A stretch of DNA of 64,000 bases from Photobacterium carnosum (GCF_002849605.1 NZ_NPIB01000009.1:1-64000); one strand, 5' to 3'. Shown: positions 37,864 through 47,548, counted from the first letter of the stretch. The notes: generated by a model from the letters alone, not told the origin. Made by a program: numbers and translations.

Positions 37864-38742
37864 ATGAAACGCTTTTTTACCGTATTTGCTCTTATTGTGG
37901 CGGTGTCGTTTACAGCATCACATGCAGAAGCAAAAAGATTCGGTGGTGGTAAGTCATTTGGTAAAAGCTTTAAAACCGCTCCGGTTCGTAAGCAACAACC
38001 ACAACAGACTGATACTATCCGTAAACAAAATCCAACCGCAGCGTCATCAGCGAAAAAAGGCCTAATGGGTGGTTTGTTAGGTGGTCTTCTTGCTGGTGGT
38101 TTGTTAGCTGCTTTCTTTGGTGGTGCATTTGATGGTATCCAATTTATGGATATTCTTATCATTGGTATCATCGCTTTTGTATTGTTTAAGTTATTTAAAG
38201 CAATGCGCGCTAATAAAGGTACTCCGATGGGGCACCGTGAGTCTTATGCGGGTAATTCTCCTCGTCAGCCTCAACAACAGCAACGTCAGCAGCAACAGTT
38301 CCGTCAAGGCGCAGCACAGCAACAACAGTCATCTGGTTTTGAATCAACAGATAGCGATGTGCCGTTTAATTTGCCGCCAAACTTTAATATGAATACATTC
38401 TTAAATGGTTCTCGTGATCATTATCGTATTATTCAAGGCGCATGGAACCATAACGAATTAGAAAAAATTCGTGAGTACGTGTCTCCAGCTTTATTAGTGG
38501 ATTTAACTGCCGAGCGTGCAAAACTGTCTGAAGAACAACACACAGAAGTAATGTATGTTGATGCTGAACTTGTGCGCGCTGATCATGACGCAAATATGGC
38601 ACAATTAAGCATTAAGTTTAGTGGTCGTTATAAAGATAGTGTTGAAGGTGTAGAAGAAGACATTAATGATGTATGGCATTTAGAGCGTGATTTACGTAAA
38701 CCTAATGCGCCATGGTTAATTGTTGGTATTCAAGCACAGTAG
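37864..38742 (+). CDS. Exported Tim44-like domain protein
   Basis: A 292-residue protein with a signal peptide (about 1-23, ending SHAEA). A basic Gly/Lys stretch and a glycine-rich hydrophobic segment (LMGGLLGGLLAGGLLAAFFG) come next, with a second membrane helix (about 100-118). A Gln-rich linker (about 138-165) and a C-terminal Tim44-like domain (about 175-290) complete it. The start MKRFFTVFALIV is preferred over 37810 because it begins the signal peptide. Bacterial members sit in the inner membrane; their function is unknown. No partner gene is adjacent. Confidence 0.87.
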   Translation: MKRFFTVFALIVAVSFTASHAEAKRFGGGKSFGKSFKTAPVRKQQPQQTDTIRKQNPTAASSAKKGLMGGLLGGLLAGGLLAAFFGGAFDGIQFMDILIIGIIAFVLFKLFKAMRANKGTPMGHRESYAGNSPRQPQQQQRQQQQFRQGAAQQQQSSGFESTDSDVPFNLPPNFNMNTFLNGSRDHYRIIQGAWNHNELEKIREYVSPALLVDLTAERAKLSEEQHTEVMYVDAELVRADHDANMAQLSIKFSGRYKDSVEGVEEDINDVWHLERDLRKPNAPWLIVGIQAQ

Positions 38743-38756
38743 TAAAGAATAGCCAC

Positions 38757-38820
38757 CCAAAAGCCGCTAAGAGCAAGATGTTTCATATATTATGATGATT
38801 TTGCACAGCGGCTTTTTTAT
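38757..38820 (+). terminator. Terminator of the Tim44-like gene
   Basis: AAAAGCCGCT pairs with AGCGGCTTTT across a long loop that has further AT pairing, and ends in T. Confidence 0.72.
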
Positions 38821-39022
38821 ATCTCTCAATAACTTAGGTTGTTTTTTATACAAAAATGAAACTGAATGACTTATAGATATTCAATTTTTTGATGTGGATC
38901 TCATTTTGAGAGAGAAAGATCTTCAGATATTGATCTCTGCACCTAGTTTTCTTACCAACAAACGCTAATATTAATAATAGATTATTTATCCCACTGGGAT
39001 TTTCCATATTATAGAGGTGACT

Positions 39023-39268
39023 ATGCTGTACACTCCCGATATCGTTGATGAAATGAATCTGCTAGTAAAATTCCCTATGCATAGCAATATGGAAGGTATT
39101 AAAGTACATAGTGATGCAAGTCCTGCTGTTATCTCTGCAGCGCAACGTCTGTATGCTAAAGGATTAGTAACTGAAGAGGATGGAGGATATTTGACATATT
39201 CTGGCCGTCAAGTGGTAGAAAAAGCCAAAAGTGCATTACATATTCTGACTGGCGCAGCTAAAGAATAA
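39023..39268 (+). CDS. Small conserved protein of the TIGR02647 type
   Basis: An 81-residue protein, MLYTPDIVDEMNLLVKF, with the conserved VHSDASPAVISAAQRLYAKGLVTEEDGGYLT core that looks like a small winged-helix. It is widespread in marine gammaproteobacteria and has no assigned function. The start at 39023 has GAGG five bases upstream; the GTG at 39017 overlaps that site. It stands alone, with about 200 bases of AT-rich sequence before it. Confidence 0.82.
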   Translation: MLYTPDIVDEMNLLVKFPMHSNMEGIKVHSDASPAVISAAQRLYAKGLVTEEDGGYLTYSGRQVVEKAKSALHILTGAAKE

Positions 39269-39298
39269 CGTTATTCTTTAGTAAATAAGTAGCAATAA

Positions 39299-39553
39299 TC
39301 ATCCGGTTATTTGCTCAAGTTCGGTAATAATTATAAAGGCTTGTTCGTTGGTATTACCACAAATATCAGAGCAAGCTTTAAAATTATGGCATACCGCAGG
39401 GCGTTCAGATTTACCAAATAATCGACATAAATTATTTTCATTTAGCTGCACACAACGCTTTCCCGCAGGTTTTCCATCAAGCATGCCTGGAATCGAAGAT
39501 GATATACTCGGTGCAATACAGCACGCTCCACAACCTAAACGACATTCCATCAT
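39299..39553 (-). CDS. YkgJ-family cysteine cluster protein
   Basis: An 84-residue protein (start MMECRLGCGACC; GAGAG upstream) with the CxxGCGACC cluster near the N-terminus, a middle pair CVQLNENNLC, and PAVCHNFKACSDIC near the end. The family is annotated as putative zinc- or iron-chelating. The frame extends upstream to 39616, but those residues are not conserved-looking. It is divergent from another cysteine-cluster gene (39843), sharing a 289-base region with a Fur-like site. Confidence 0.82.
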   Translation of the reverse strand: MMECRLGCGACCIAPSISSSIPGMLDGKPAGKRCVQLNENNLCRLFGKSERPAVCHNFKACSDICGNTNEQAFIIITELEQITG

Positions 39554-39675
39554 ATTTCTCTCTTTCTGCTTTGCAAATCGGCTGCGCAAATTACCATTGT
39601 TAATCTTAAAAGCCAAATAACTTAGTGATTTTATCCGTAGTGATTATTTACAGATTAGTTATTTATTCCTACGCT

Positions 39676-39696
39676 AAATGATAATAACTATTATTT
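39676..39696. promoter_or_regulatory. Fur-like operator between the two cysteine-cluster genes
   Basis: AATGATAAT (39677-39685) matches the central part of the Fur consensus exactly, and TATTATT completes an imperfect inverted repeat. Overall about 13 of 19 consensus positions agree. Its position between two divergent genes for putative metal-chelating proteins makes iron control plausible. Confidence 0.35.
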
Positions 39697-39842
39697 CTAT
39701 GGATATTGACGATTAATAGGTATTTTTAATTTGCAGTTTACCGTATTGATCGCTATAAAAAGTGCCTGCTTTCTTTTTTGATAAGCCCATTCATTATTGT
39801 GGCGTATTTAACGGCACAAATAACAATACTGGTATAAGTATC

Positions 39843-40286
39843 ATGACCCATTTTTGGCAACAGAAAGACTTAACGACAATGACAGATCAAGAGTGGGAAT
39901 CACTTTGTGATGGCTGTGGCAAGTGTTGTCTACATAAGTTAATTGATGATGATACCGATGATATTTACTACACTAATGTCGCTTGTAGTTTGCTCGATAA
40001 TAAAACATGTTCATGTAAAGATTATGCTAATCGGTTTGAGTCAGGTGAAGAGTGTCTAAAATTAACCCGTGAGCGTATTGAAGAATTTGTATGGTTACCT
40101 GAAACATGTGCGTATCGGTTATTAGCAGAAGGTAAACCATTACCTGAGTGGCATCCTTTGATTACAGGCTCGAAAGAGGCAATGCATGCTGCAGATGAAT
40201 CTGTACGTGATAAAATCGTGTATGAAATTGATGTGATTGATTGGGAAGACCACATCCTAAATCATCCTAATCGTATTAGTGAATAA
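39843..40286 (+). CDS. ycgN: YcgN/UPF0260-family cysteine cluster protein
   Basis: A 147-residue protein, [20 protein letters not shown], with the cluster [11 protein letters not shown]. Further cysteines follow in [16 protein letters not shown] and EECLKL, and a conserved [11 protein letters not shown] block and WHPLITGS segment complete the family pattern. The function is unknown; the cysteine arrangement suggests a bound metal or iron-sulphur centre. The start at 39843 is chosen over 39762 by homology. It is divergent from the shorter YkgJ-like gene. Confidence 0.88.
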   Translation: MTHFWQQKDLTTMTDQEWESLCDGCGKCCLHKLIDDDTDDIYYTNVACSLLDNKTCSCKDYANRFESGEECLKLTRERIEEFVWLPETCAYRLLAEGKPLPEWHPLITGSKEAMHAADESVRDKIVYEIDVIDWEDHILNHPNRISE

Positions 40287-40311
40287 GCGGCTAATAATCC
40301 GTTGATGTCAT

Positions 40312-40352
40312 AAAAAATGCCCCCGTCACTGACTGTTACGGGGGCATTTTTA
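40312..40352. terminator. Bidirectional terminator between ycgN and the metallopeptidase gene
   Basis: AAAAATGCCCCCGT pairs with ACGGGGGCATTTTT with T/A tracts on both sides; the flanking genes converge. Confidence 0.92.
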
Positions 40353-40376
40353 ATTTGATTACACTCTTAGTGCAAA

Positions 40377-41243
40377 CTATGGACGAGCAAAAGTATTACA
40401 GACTTTTGGATCGCCTGATTTAAAACCTTTTTTAAACCATGAAATACGCTGTTGTGAACTGCCATGAGTAAATGTATCTGGCTGTACAGCTTGTCCTGCT
40501 GATTTTTGTAAACGATCATCGCCAACGGCACTGGCAGCATTGATCCCTTCTTCAATATCACCTGCATCAAGCATACCTTGTTGATTTACATAGTGACCCC
40601 AAACACCAGCGTAGCAGTCGGCTTGAAGCTCTAATTTTACACTGAGCTTATTGGCGGTGACTTTATCGCTTCGTTGTTGTAGTTGATGGACTTTGTCACT
40701 TGTACCAAGTAATTTCTGAACATGGTGACCAACCTCATGTGCAATCACATAAGCAAAGGCAAAATCACCAGGGGCACCTAATTTTTTTAATTCATTAATA
40801 AAGCCAAGATCAAGATATATTTTTTGATCTGCAGGGCAATAAAATGGGCCTGTTTGTGCTGATCCTGTACCACAACCTGTATGAGTGACATTGTTATACA
40901 GAACTAACGTCGGTGGCTGATATTTTCCCGATAGTTGCTTGTTCCAGACACTTTCTGTTGTACCAAGAATGGCAGCAACAAATTGCTTATTTTCATCGTT
41001 AGATTGTACCGCGGCTTTTTTAGCAGTATGAGATTGTTGTAAACCAAGGGAACTACCGCCACCAGTGAAATATTGAAAAGCTAAAAATAAGCCACCGATG
41101 ACTAATATGATTCGGCCTATTTTACTGCGCATCAGTAAAGGGACTAGACGCAATAAACCTGCCGCTGGCACACCAGCTTGAGCAGGGCTATCGCCACGTC
41201 TATCTTCAATGTTTGAGCTTTGGCGAGAATTCTTCCAACGCAT
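40377..41243 (-). CDS. ypfJ: YpfJ-type putative neutral zinc metallopeptidase
   Basis: A 288-residue protein with one membrane helix (about 38-60, SKIGRIILVIGGLFLAFQYF). The extracytoplasmic zinc peptidase domain has the HExxH motif in VIAHEVGHHVQKLLG near residue 168 and a downstream glutamate in KLELQADCYAGVWGHY. Conserved YCPADQKIYLDLGF precedes the active site. The N-terminus MRWKNSRQSSNIEDRRG is typical. AAAGGATCG precedes the ATG. Physiological substrates are not established. Confidence 0.92.
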   Translation of the reverse strand: MRWKNSRQSSNIEDRRGDSPAQAGVPAAGLLRLVPLLMRSKIGRIILVIGGLFLAFQYFTGGGSSLGLQQSHTAKKAAVQSNDENKQFVAAILGTTESVWNKQLSGKYQPPTLVLYNNVTHTGCGTGSAQTGPFYCPADQKIYLDLGFINELKKLGAPGDFAFAYVIAHEVGHHVQKLLGTSDKVHQLQQRSDKVTANKLSVKLELQADCYAGVWGHYVNQQGMLDAGDIEEGINAASAVGDDRLQKSAGQAVQPDTFTHGSSQQRISWFKKGFKSGDPKVCNTFARP

Positions 41244-41291
41244 TATCGATCCTTTAGTATTATGAGGGAGCCGCTGATTAAATATGGATTT

Positions 41292-42248
41292 TTACACTGT
41301 TAACGATAATTGCTGTTGCGCAAGTTCTAATCGTTCAATAATTGGTGTCGCTTTATTAAGACAACGAATATCAGTAAATAATACTTTTGCTTGTGGGTAT
41401 TGGTGGCGTAAGTAAGCAAACCATTGTTTTACACGATTAGGATAATATAAGCCTTTATCGCCTTTAATTTCAAATTGAGAGTAGGTTAATAATAGGACTA
41501 ATACTTGCTCCCAGGTCATTGGCGCTTGATTATATTTAACCACATTACCTAAGTTAGGTAAGTTGAGTGCGCCACGGCAAACCATTAAAGCATCGGTATT
41601 GGTTGCGGCTAAACACGCTTGACCATCAGCATTGCTCCAGACTTCACCATTAGCAATAATCGGTAATGTAACATGTTGACGAAGTTGGCGAATATAATCC
41701 CACTTGATGGTATCTGCTTTATAGCCATCATCTTTTGTGCGCGCATGAATCACTATTTCATCAGCGCCTGCCTGTGCAATAGCATCTGCAATTTCAAAAC
41801 ATTGTTGAGGATCATCCCAACCTAAACGTACCTTGGCGGTTACAGGTTTGATTGGATTAACCGCTGCACGGGTTGCTTTAACGATTTGATAGATTAATTC
41901 TGGTTCTTTTAGTAATACCGCACCACCACGGCTTTTATTTACCGCTTTGGCAGGGCAGCCAAAATTAATATCTATGCCCGCAGAACCGAGGTTACAGGCA
42001 CGATGGGCATTTTCAGCCATCCATTGTGGATCTTGACCTAATAGTTGAACGCGAACTGGTGTACCAGAGCGTGTTTTACCGCCTTGATGTAATTCAGGAC
42101 ATAAACGATAGAAAACACTATTTGGTTGTAGGCTATCAATGATACGTATAAATTCAGTTACGCAAAGATCATAGTCATTAATCTCGGTTAGCATCTCACG
42201 CATTAGATGATCTAATACGCCTTCCATCGGGCCTAAAATAACTCGCAT
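41292..42248 (-). CDS. dusC: tRNA-dihydrouridine(16) synthase DusC
   Basis: FMN- and NADPH-dependent reductase that makes dihydrouridine in the tRNA D-loop. The 318-residue protein starts MRVILGPMEGVLDHLMR, and the catalytic cysteine is in IDINFGCPAKAVNKSRGGAVLL near residue 98. VIHARTKDDGY and PIIANGEVW are further family blocks. The start MRVILGPMEGV rather than a DusA- or DusB-type N-terminus supports DusC. Confidence 0.94.
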   Translation of the reverse strand: MRVILGPMEGVLDHLMREMLTEINDYDLCVTEFIRIIDSLQPNSVFYRLCPELHQGGKTRSGTPVRVQLLGQDPQWMAENAHRACNLGSAGIDINFGCPAKAVNKSRGGAVLLKEPELIYQIVKATRAAVNPIKPVTAKVRLGWDDPQQCFEIADAIAQAGADEIVIHARTKDDGYKADTIKWDYIRQLRQHVTLPIIANGEVWSNADGQACLAATNTDALMVCRGALNLPNLGNVVKYNQAPMTWEQVLVLLLTYSQFEIKGDKGLYYPNRVKQWFAYLRHQYPQAKVLFTDIRCLNKATPIIERLELAQQQLSLTV

Positions 42249-42326
42249 AGGGGTGTTTGCTCTATTCGGTAAATACGCTAAGGGGCAAGAGTCTAGTGCG
42301 AGTCGACTAATTTGTCATCTTTGTTT

Positions 42327-43016
42327 TTACATAGCGTGTAGATGATGACCAGAAATAATAGTGATAGGTTGTAAGTGCTGTTTATCACATGCCATTGCTA
42401 GTTTGACCATGCTGGTAGCAACATCTTCTGCTGGAATGGGTGTGAAGTGTTTCAGTGGACCAACCATTATTGGATGGATAGTTTCAAAAATACGTTGAAG
42501 GGCGAGTTCATCTTTACGGGGATTATTGCGTTCACCTTTGAGTGGACCTGGGCGAACAAACACACAATGTTCAAACGCTAATGCTGTTAATGCTTGCTCC
42601 ATTTTACCTTTACAGCGCAAATAATGAGAGGGTGAATGTTTATATGCGCCTAAACTTGATATCACAAAAAGATGTTTTACACCTAAATTTTTCATGCTAA
42701 TGGCAACATTTTTAACTAAATTAACATCAATTGCTTCAAGAGCTTGATTGGTGCCCGCCTTTTTTTTAGTTGTGCCTAAACAGATAAAACCATATTCAGG
42801 TACGGGTTGATCGTTTTCCCAAGCAATAACACGTAATTGGCTGTCTATAATTTGATGTAATTTCTTACTATGAAAAGATAATGGGCGACGCGCCAAGGCG
42901 TAGATATGATTAAAACGAGGGTGATCGAGTAATTGATGTAATAGCTCAGTACCGACTAAGCCGCTGGCTCCGGCAATAATCGCATTCAGTGAATGGGGTG
43001 ACATAAGTGAATCCAT
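42327..43016 (-). CDS. NAD(P)-binding short-chain reductase/epimerase-like protein
   Basis: A 229-residue Rossmann-fold protein with the dinucleotide motif IIAGASGLVGTELL near residue 14, ICLGTTKKKAGT, FVISSLGAYKHSPSHYLRCKGKMEQAL (Tyr/Lys pair) and FVRPGPLKGER. It resembles the atypical SDR group that includes HTATIP2/YbjT-like oxidoreductases. The substrate is unknown. Two ATGs four codons apart (43016 and 43004) are possible starts and neither has a good ribosome site. Confidence 0.8.
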   Translation of the reverse strand: MDSLMSPHSLNAIIAGASGLVGTELLHQLLDHPRFNHIYALARRPLSFHSKKLHQIIDSQLRVIAWENDQPVPEYGFICLGTTKKKAGTNQALEAIDVNLVKNVAISMKNLGVKHLFVISSLGAYKHSPSHYLRCKGKMEQALTALAFEHCVFVRPGPLKGERNNPRKDELALQRIFETIHPIMVGPLKHFTPIPAEDVATSMVKLAMACDKQHLQPITIISGHHLHAM

Positions 43017-43186
43017 CAGATATAAATCGGGGGCTATAAATAACGTATTTTTATTTAATTTGCTTTTAACTTTGTCAAATTTTAGCTATTTACGGTGATT
43101 AATGGTGTCGTTATGGCTATTGTTATTCATATTCGACGTATAATACCGCTAAAACGAATGAAAAGAATTAATGAGTAGGACATCGA

Positions 43187-43840
43187 ATGAATACATTAAT
43201 GACGTTATCATCACATTGGCAAGGTATGTCAGCGGCTTTTATTGAAGGCGCTTTATTTGCAGCGAATGCTAATCCAAAGCCAATGGAGCCCGAAGTGTGG
43301 TTACCCGTCTTAATCAATGGCGGAGGTGATGATTCAGTGGTCGTCATGGTTGATGATACTGACAAAAAGCTGATTCTTAGTCACTTTGATATGCAATATC
43401 GTAGGGTTAAAGCGGGTGAATACCAATTACCGGAGAGTTTGGTTTGGCAACAAGATGGCAGTAATCAAAGTGCGTTACGTGAATTTTCGCAAGGCTTTTT
43501 AGCCGTATGGGTATTTATTGAGCCTAATTGGCAACAGCAAACCGTCTCTGATGGCACTATGCGAATGTTATCTGCATTACTAACCACATTAATGTTGCAG
43601 GTTGATGAAGCGGGAACATTAGCACAAATGGAACAAGCGGGTGTGACCGGAATGCCTGCGGTCAGTGAGTTATATACACAATTACCATTAATGCTAACTG
43701 AAGTAATGATGGCGGCGGATCAATTGCAGATTGGTTCTGGTGCGCAGGCCATTAACCCATTTAAAGGTATTGGACGTAATGACCCTTGTCTGTGTGAAAG
43801 TGGTAAGAAATTTAAACAATGCTGTGGTAAAACGCTGTAA
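43187..43840 (+). CDS. YecA/UPF0149-family protein with C-terminal SEC-C motif
   Basis: A 217-residue protein. The N-terminal UPF0149 region (about 10-185) includes FSQGFLAVWVFIEPNW. A short linker leads to the SEC-C zinc motif GRNDPCLCESGKKFKQCCG (about 196-214), which in SecA binds zinc and contacts SecB or ribosomes. Function in this family is not settled; E. coli YecA is linked to protein export. It is monocistronic. Confidence 0.88.
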   Translation: MNTLMTLSSHWQGMSAAFIEGALFAANANPKPMEPEVWLPVLINGGGDDSVVVMVDDTDKKLILSHFDMQYRRVKAGEYQLPESLVWQQDGSNQSALREFSQGFLAVWVFIEPNWQQQTVSDGTMRMLSALLTTLMLQVDEAGTLAQMEQAGVTGMPAVSELYTQLPLMLTEVMMAADQLQIGSGAQAINPFKGIGRNDPCLCESGKKFKQCCGKTL

Positions 43841-43850
43841 TTGTTAGATC

Positions 43851-43883
43851 AAAAAAGCGAAGCATCGAGCTTCGCTTTTTTAT
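43851..43883. terminator. Bidirectional terminator between the SEC-C gene and dsbB
   Basis: AAAAAAGCGAAGC pairs with GCTTCGCTTTTTT around ATCGA; the flanking genes converge. Confidence 0.93.
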
Positions 43884-43911
43884 ATTCTGCTTTTTGTTCG
43901 GACACGGTAGC

Positions 43912-44424
43912 TTAACGCTTGTTACCCAAAAATTGTGCGATAACCATAACTGCCCATACAACAAGGTTGGCAGAAAAAATGATCACTAACCATTGTGGCA
44001 TTGAGAGATCAAGGAAGGTCCATACTACTTTGGCACAATCACCATAGGCTTCAAACATCCACGGAATCCAATGATTAAGAGGAGCCCATGAAGGAAATTG
44101 AACGAATAAATCACAGGTTGCAAAGGGTGAAGAATTAAATTGAAAACCAACATGTTGATAGGCTAGTTCTACGCCACGGTAAGCACTAAATCCCCAGCCA
44201 GCTAACCCTAACCAACGTAATACTCCATTTCTAGGGGCGAGTAAGCCAATTAGCGCAGCAATACCTATTCCCATCATCGCAACACGTTCATAAACACACA
44301 TCACACAGGGTGCTAGCTTCATGACATGTTCGAAAAAGAGCGCTGAACTTTCAAAGAAAATAATGGATAGTAGCAGTAGCAACCAAGCTAAACGTGTTTT
44401 TGAAAAAGAATTAAGCACTTGCAT
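43912..44424 (-). CDS. dsbB: Disulfide bond formation protein DsbB
   Basis: Inner-membrane oxidoreductase that re-oxidises DsbA and passes electrons to quinone. The 170-residue protein has four membrane helices and both redox pairs: C40-C43 (CVMC) in the first periplasmic loop and C104/C130 in the second, matching E. coli positions closely. The arginine for quinone binding is in CVYERVAMM. It follows nhaB on the same strand after a probable terminator. Confidence 0.96.
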   Translation of the reverse strand: MQVLNSFSKTRLAWLLLLLSIIFFESSALFFEHVMKLAPCVMCVYERVAMMGIGIAALIGLLAPRNGVLRWLGLAGWGFSAYRGVELAYQHVGFQFNSSPFATCDLFVQFPSWAPLNHWIPWMFEAYGDCAKVVWTFLDLSMPQWLVIIFSANLVVWAVMVIAQFLGNKR

Positions 44425-44446
44425 TATTGGTTCTCTAATGACTTTT

Positions 44447-44480
44447 TGGATAAAACAAAGCCCCGAACATCAGGGCCTTG
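44447..44480 (-). terminator. Probable terminator between nhaB and dsbB
   Basis: On the reverse strand AAGGCCCT pairs with AGGGGCTT-type sequence with a bulge and is followed by TGTTTTA. It lies just before dsbB, so some readthrough from nhaB is possible. Confidence 0.5.
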
Positions 44481-44563
44481 AAAATATAGGGCACTTATTA
44501 CTGAGCGTTATTCAAACATAGCTCTGAAGATAAGTAAATCGCCATTAAGTCGGTTATATTATT

Positions 44564-46153
44564 TTAATGGCCAATGGCAGGAACTAATGTTGCTGCGTCT
44601 ACTGCGCCTTGAGTTAACCAGCCTATGCTATAGAACCAATCGGTCATTGGTACCAATAACAATTCAATTCCGGCTAAGCCAACAAAGGTTAAAACGATAG
44701 TATAGGGTAAAGCCATGTACACCATACGTCCGTAAGATAGGCGTATAAGAGGAGCAAGCGCAGACGTTAATACAAATAAGAAGGCCGCTTGACCATTAGG
44801 CGTTGCAACAGAAGGTAAGTTAGTACCCGTATTAATAGCGACAGCTAACATATCAAATTGATTACGATCGATAACACCATTGAGTAATGCGGTTTTAACT
44901 TCATTAATGTATACCGTGCCGACAAAAACATTATCCGATACCATCGACAATAAACCATTAGCAATATAGAACATGGTTAATTGAGAATTACCCTCAAGTG
45001 TTAATACCCAACTGATAATGGGCGTAAATAAGTGTTGATCAATGATGACGGCAACGATTGAGAAAAACACAGCGAGTAATGCGGTAAAAGGTAAAGCTTC
45101 TTCAAATGCTTTTCCTAATGCATGCTCTTCGGTTATACCTGTAAATGCGGTTGCAAAAATAATAACCGTTAAACCAATCAATCCAACAGCAGCTAAGTGC
45201 ATTGCCAAACCGACAATCAGCCATACTGCAATAATGCCTTGAACGATAAATTTAGCATAATCAATATTAGTACGACGTTTGCGCTCTTCGTTATCTAAAT
45301 CAACTAAAATTGTACGAACATTGTCAGGCAATTTCGCACCGTAACCACAGATTTTAAATTTCTCAATTAATACACAAGTACAGAGGCCACAAATTAAAAC
45401 AGGAACCGAAATCGGAGACATGCGAATAATAAACTCACCAAATTGCCAGCCTGCTTGATCGGCAATAATTAAGTTTTGTGGTTCACCCACCATCGTCATT
45501 ACACCGCCTAATGCTGTACCAACACCGGCATGCATTAATAAGCTGCGCAAAAATGCTCGGTAGTTTTCTAGATCATCGCGGCTTAGTTCTTGAACATGAT
45601 CATCATCGGTATGGTCGTGATTTACCATAGGATCTTGTCCTGACGCCACTTTATGATAAATGCTATAAAAGCCAACTGTCACACTAATAACAACGGCAAT
45701 AACGGTAAGGGCATCAAGGAACGCTGACAGAAAAGCTGCCATGAGACAAAAAGCAAGAGAAAGCAGTATTTTAGATTTAATACCTATTAATATTTTGGTA
45801 AATATAAATAGTAATAGTTGCTTCATGAAGTAGATGCCAGCAACCATAAATACCAACAGTAATAATACTTCGATATTAGCCACAAGCTCGTGTTTTACTT
45901 GTTCCGCACTGGTCATTCCAATAGCAACCGCTTCAATAGCAAGCAATCCCCCTGGTTGAAGTGGGTAACATTTTAGTGCCATTGCAAGGGTGAATATAAA
46001 TTCTACAACCAGTAACCAACCAGCGGCAAAAGGATTTATGAGAAAGAAAACCAGAGGGTTAATGATAAGGAAAGAAATAATTGCAATCTTGTACCAGTCA
46101 GGTGCCTTACCTAAAAAGTTTTTTATAAAGGCATTCCCTAGCGATATAGCCAT
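44564..46153 (-). CDS. nhaB: Na+/H+ antiporter NhaB
   Basis: Electrogenic sodium/proton antiporter of the inner membrane. The 529-residue protein starts [20 protein letters not shown] and has about twelve hydrophobic helices. Conserved blocks include [53 protein letters not shown] and [18 protein letters not shown]. The 21 residues before this ATG, open to 46216, are not conserved. It is divergent from fadR across 520 bases, as in other Vibrionaceae and E. coli. Confidence 0.97.
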   Translation of the reverse strand: MAISLGNAFIKNFLGKAPDWYKIAIISFLIINPLVFFLINPFAAGWLLVVEFIFTLAMALKCYPLQPGGLLAIEAVAIGMTSAEQVKHELVANIEVLLLLVFMVAGIYFMKQLLLFIFTKILIGIKSKILLSLAFCLMAAFLSAFLDALTVIAVVISVTVGFYSIYHKVASGQDPMVNHDHTDDDHVQELSRDDLENYRAFLRSLLMHAGVGTALGGVMTMVGEPQNLIIADQAGWQFGEFIIRMSPISVPVLICGLCTCVLIEKFKICGYGAKLPDNVRTILVDLDNEERKRRTNIDYAKFIVQGIIAVWLIVGLAMHLAAVGLIGLTVIIFATAFTGITEEHALGKAFEEALPFTALLAVFFSIVAVIIDQHLFTPIISWVLTLEGNSQLTMFYIANGLLSMVSDNVFVGTVYINEVKTALLNGVIDRNQFDMLAVAINTGTNLPSVATPNGQAAFLFVLTSALAPLIRLSYGRMVYMALPYTIVLTFVGLAGIELLLVPMTDWFYSIGWLTQGAVDAATLVPAIGH

Positions 46154-46673
46154 GTTTGAATCTCTTATTATTAGTACGAATTTAAAGGTATGAAATGATA
46201 CGGATGTCGCCCGCAAGCACTAATCAGCTAATAATTAATAGCATCATGCTAAAAATTTTTAGAAGTGATGAGTTCTTTAAGATAAACACCATAAAAAATG
46301 GATGATGATATTTAACTTAAAGCAGGCAGCAGCGTCCATTTGCTCCCAGTTTATTCATGATAACTTGACCGATTGAATTGGATTAGTCAATCACAGACAT
46401 AAGTATGTAAAATTATCATGACATTTTCATTACAAACTGAGGGTGATACCTAAGACATTAGGGGTACAATATACAGAATATTAAGGGCAAAATATCGCTA
46501 GCTAATAAAATAATGTAACTAATATAATCTTTAGAAGCGTAGGTGGTTTATTTTCGTACATATCTATCTACTTAAGATTAGGCCGGTGTACTAGATTTCA
46601 GCTATTGAACAACTAGTGGTATGATGAGTGTTAATAAATAATATAAGCAAGAAGCGAATTGGATTGAACTTAG
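46154..46673. other. nhaB/fadR divergent region
   Basis: 520 AT-rich bases with no ORF or RNA gene. It holds both promoters. GAACAACTAGTGGTATGATG near 46606-46625 contains one TGGT half of a FadR-like site but no matching ACCA half, so autoregulation is not supported by a full site. The fadR ribosome site is weak. Confidence 0.5.
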
Positions 46674-47525
46674 ATGGTTATTAAGGCTGATAGCCCAGCG
46701 ACGTTTGCTGAGAAATACATTATTGAAAGTATCTGGAATAATCACTTTCCTCAGGGCTCGATTCTTCCTGCGGAACGTGAACTTTCAGAACTAATTGGCG
46801 TAACTCGAACGACGTTACGTGAAGTCTTACAGCGTTTATCTCGAGATGGCTGGCTCACGATTAAACATGGAAAGCCAACCCGTGTGAATAATTACATGGA
46901 TACCTCAGGTTTAAGCATTTTAGATACGTTAATTACATTAGATGGACAGGATGTCCAACGAGTATTGGCTGATTTATTGGCTGCTCGTACGGATATCAGT
47001 AGTGTTTTTATGCGCTATGCTGTCAAAGGCAATCCAGAAAATTCAAGCGAATTAATTCAACATGTTATTGAATCATGTCAACGATTATTAGCTGCTGAGA
47101 GCTTTGCTGAGTTTATTGAAAATAGTGATGATCGATTAGATTTACTGCAAGAAGTAAAAAAAATCGTTGATAAATACGGTAAAAATGATCCTCAATTATG
47201 TGAGGAAATTTGTCGTGCACGCGCTTTTAATTATTATGATTACCGTTTATTTCAAGGAATGGCGGGAAAATCAGGAAATACGCTTTATGTGCTGACAATT
47301 AATGGATTACGTAAAATTTATACCCGTGTAGGCGGTTATTACTTTATGAATCCTGAAGCATGTCAATTAGCGCTTGATTTTTATAGTGATTTAAAAGGGT
47401 GTTGTGATAATCATCAAGCAGAGTTAGTGGCTGAACGTATTAAAAAATATGGCCGAGAAACTGGCGCAATTTGGTATACCCATCGCGTTAAAATTTCTAA
47501 ATATTTATACGAAGAAGAACAGTAA
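46674..47525 (+). CDS. fadR: Fatty acid metabolism regulator FadR, long Vibrio form
   Basis: GntR-family regulator that represses fatty acid degradation genes and activates unsaturated fatty acid synthesis, released by long-chain acyl-CoA. The N-terminal winged helix (about 10-72) includes PAERELSELIGVTRTTLREVLQRLSRDGWLT-type sequence close to E. coli. The 283 residues exceed the E. coli 239 by about 40, located around residues 130-180 (acidic, charged helix with DDRLDLLQEVKKIV). Vibrio FadR has such an insertion, which creates a second ligand site. A good operator lies upstream of fadH in this window. Confidence 0.97.
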   Translation: MVIKADSPATFAEKYIIESIWNNHFPQGSILPAERELSELIGVTRTTLREVLQRLSRDGWLTIKHGKPTRVNNYMDTSGLSILDTLITLDGQDVQRVLADLLAARTDISSVFMRYAVKGNPENSSELIQHVIESCQRLLAAESFAEFIENSDDRLDLLQEVKKIVDKYGKNDPQLCEEICRARAFNYYDYRLFQGMAGKSGNTLYVLTINGLRKIYTRVGGYYFMNPEACQLALDFYSDLKGCCDNHQAELVAERIKKYGRETGAIWYTHRVKISKYLYEEEQ

Positions 47526-47548
47526 TATTTGCAGCTATTATTCATAAT

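Noticed and set aside
46606..46625. FadR autoregulatory site before fadR
   Set aside because: Only one TGGT half-site is present without the matching ACCA half.
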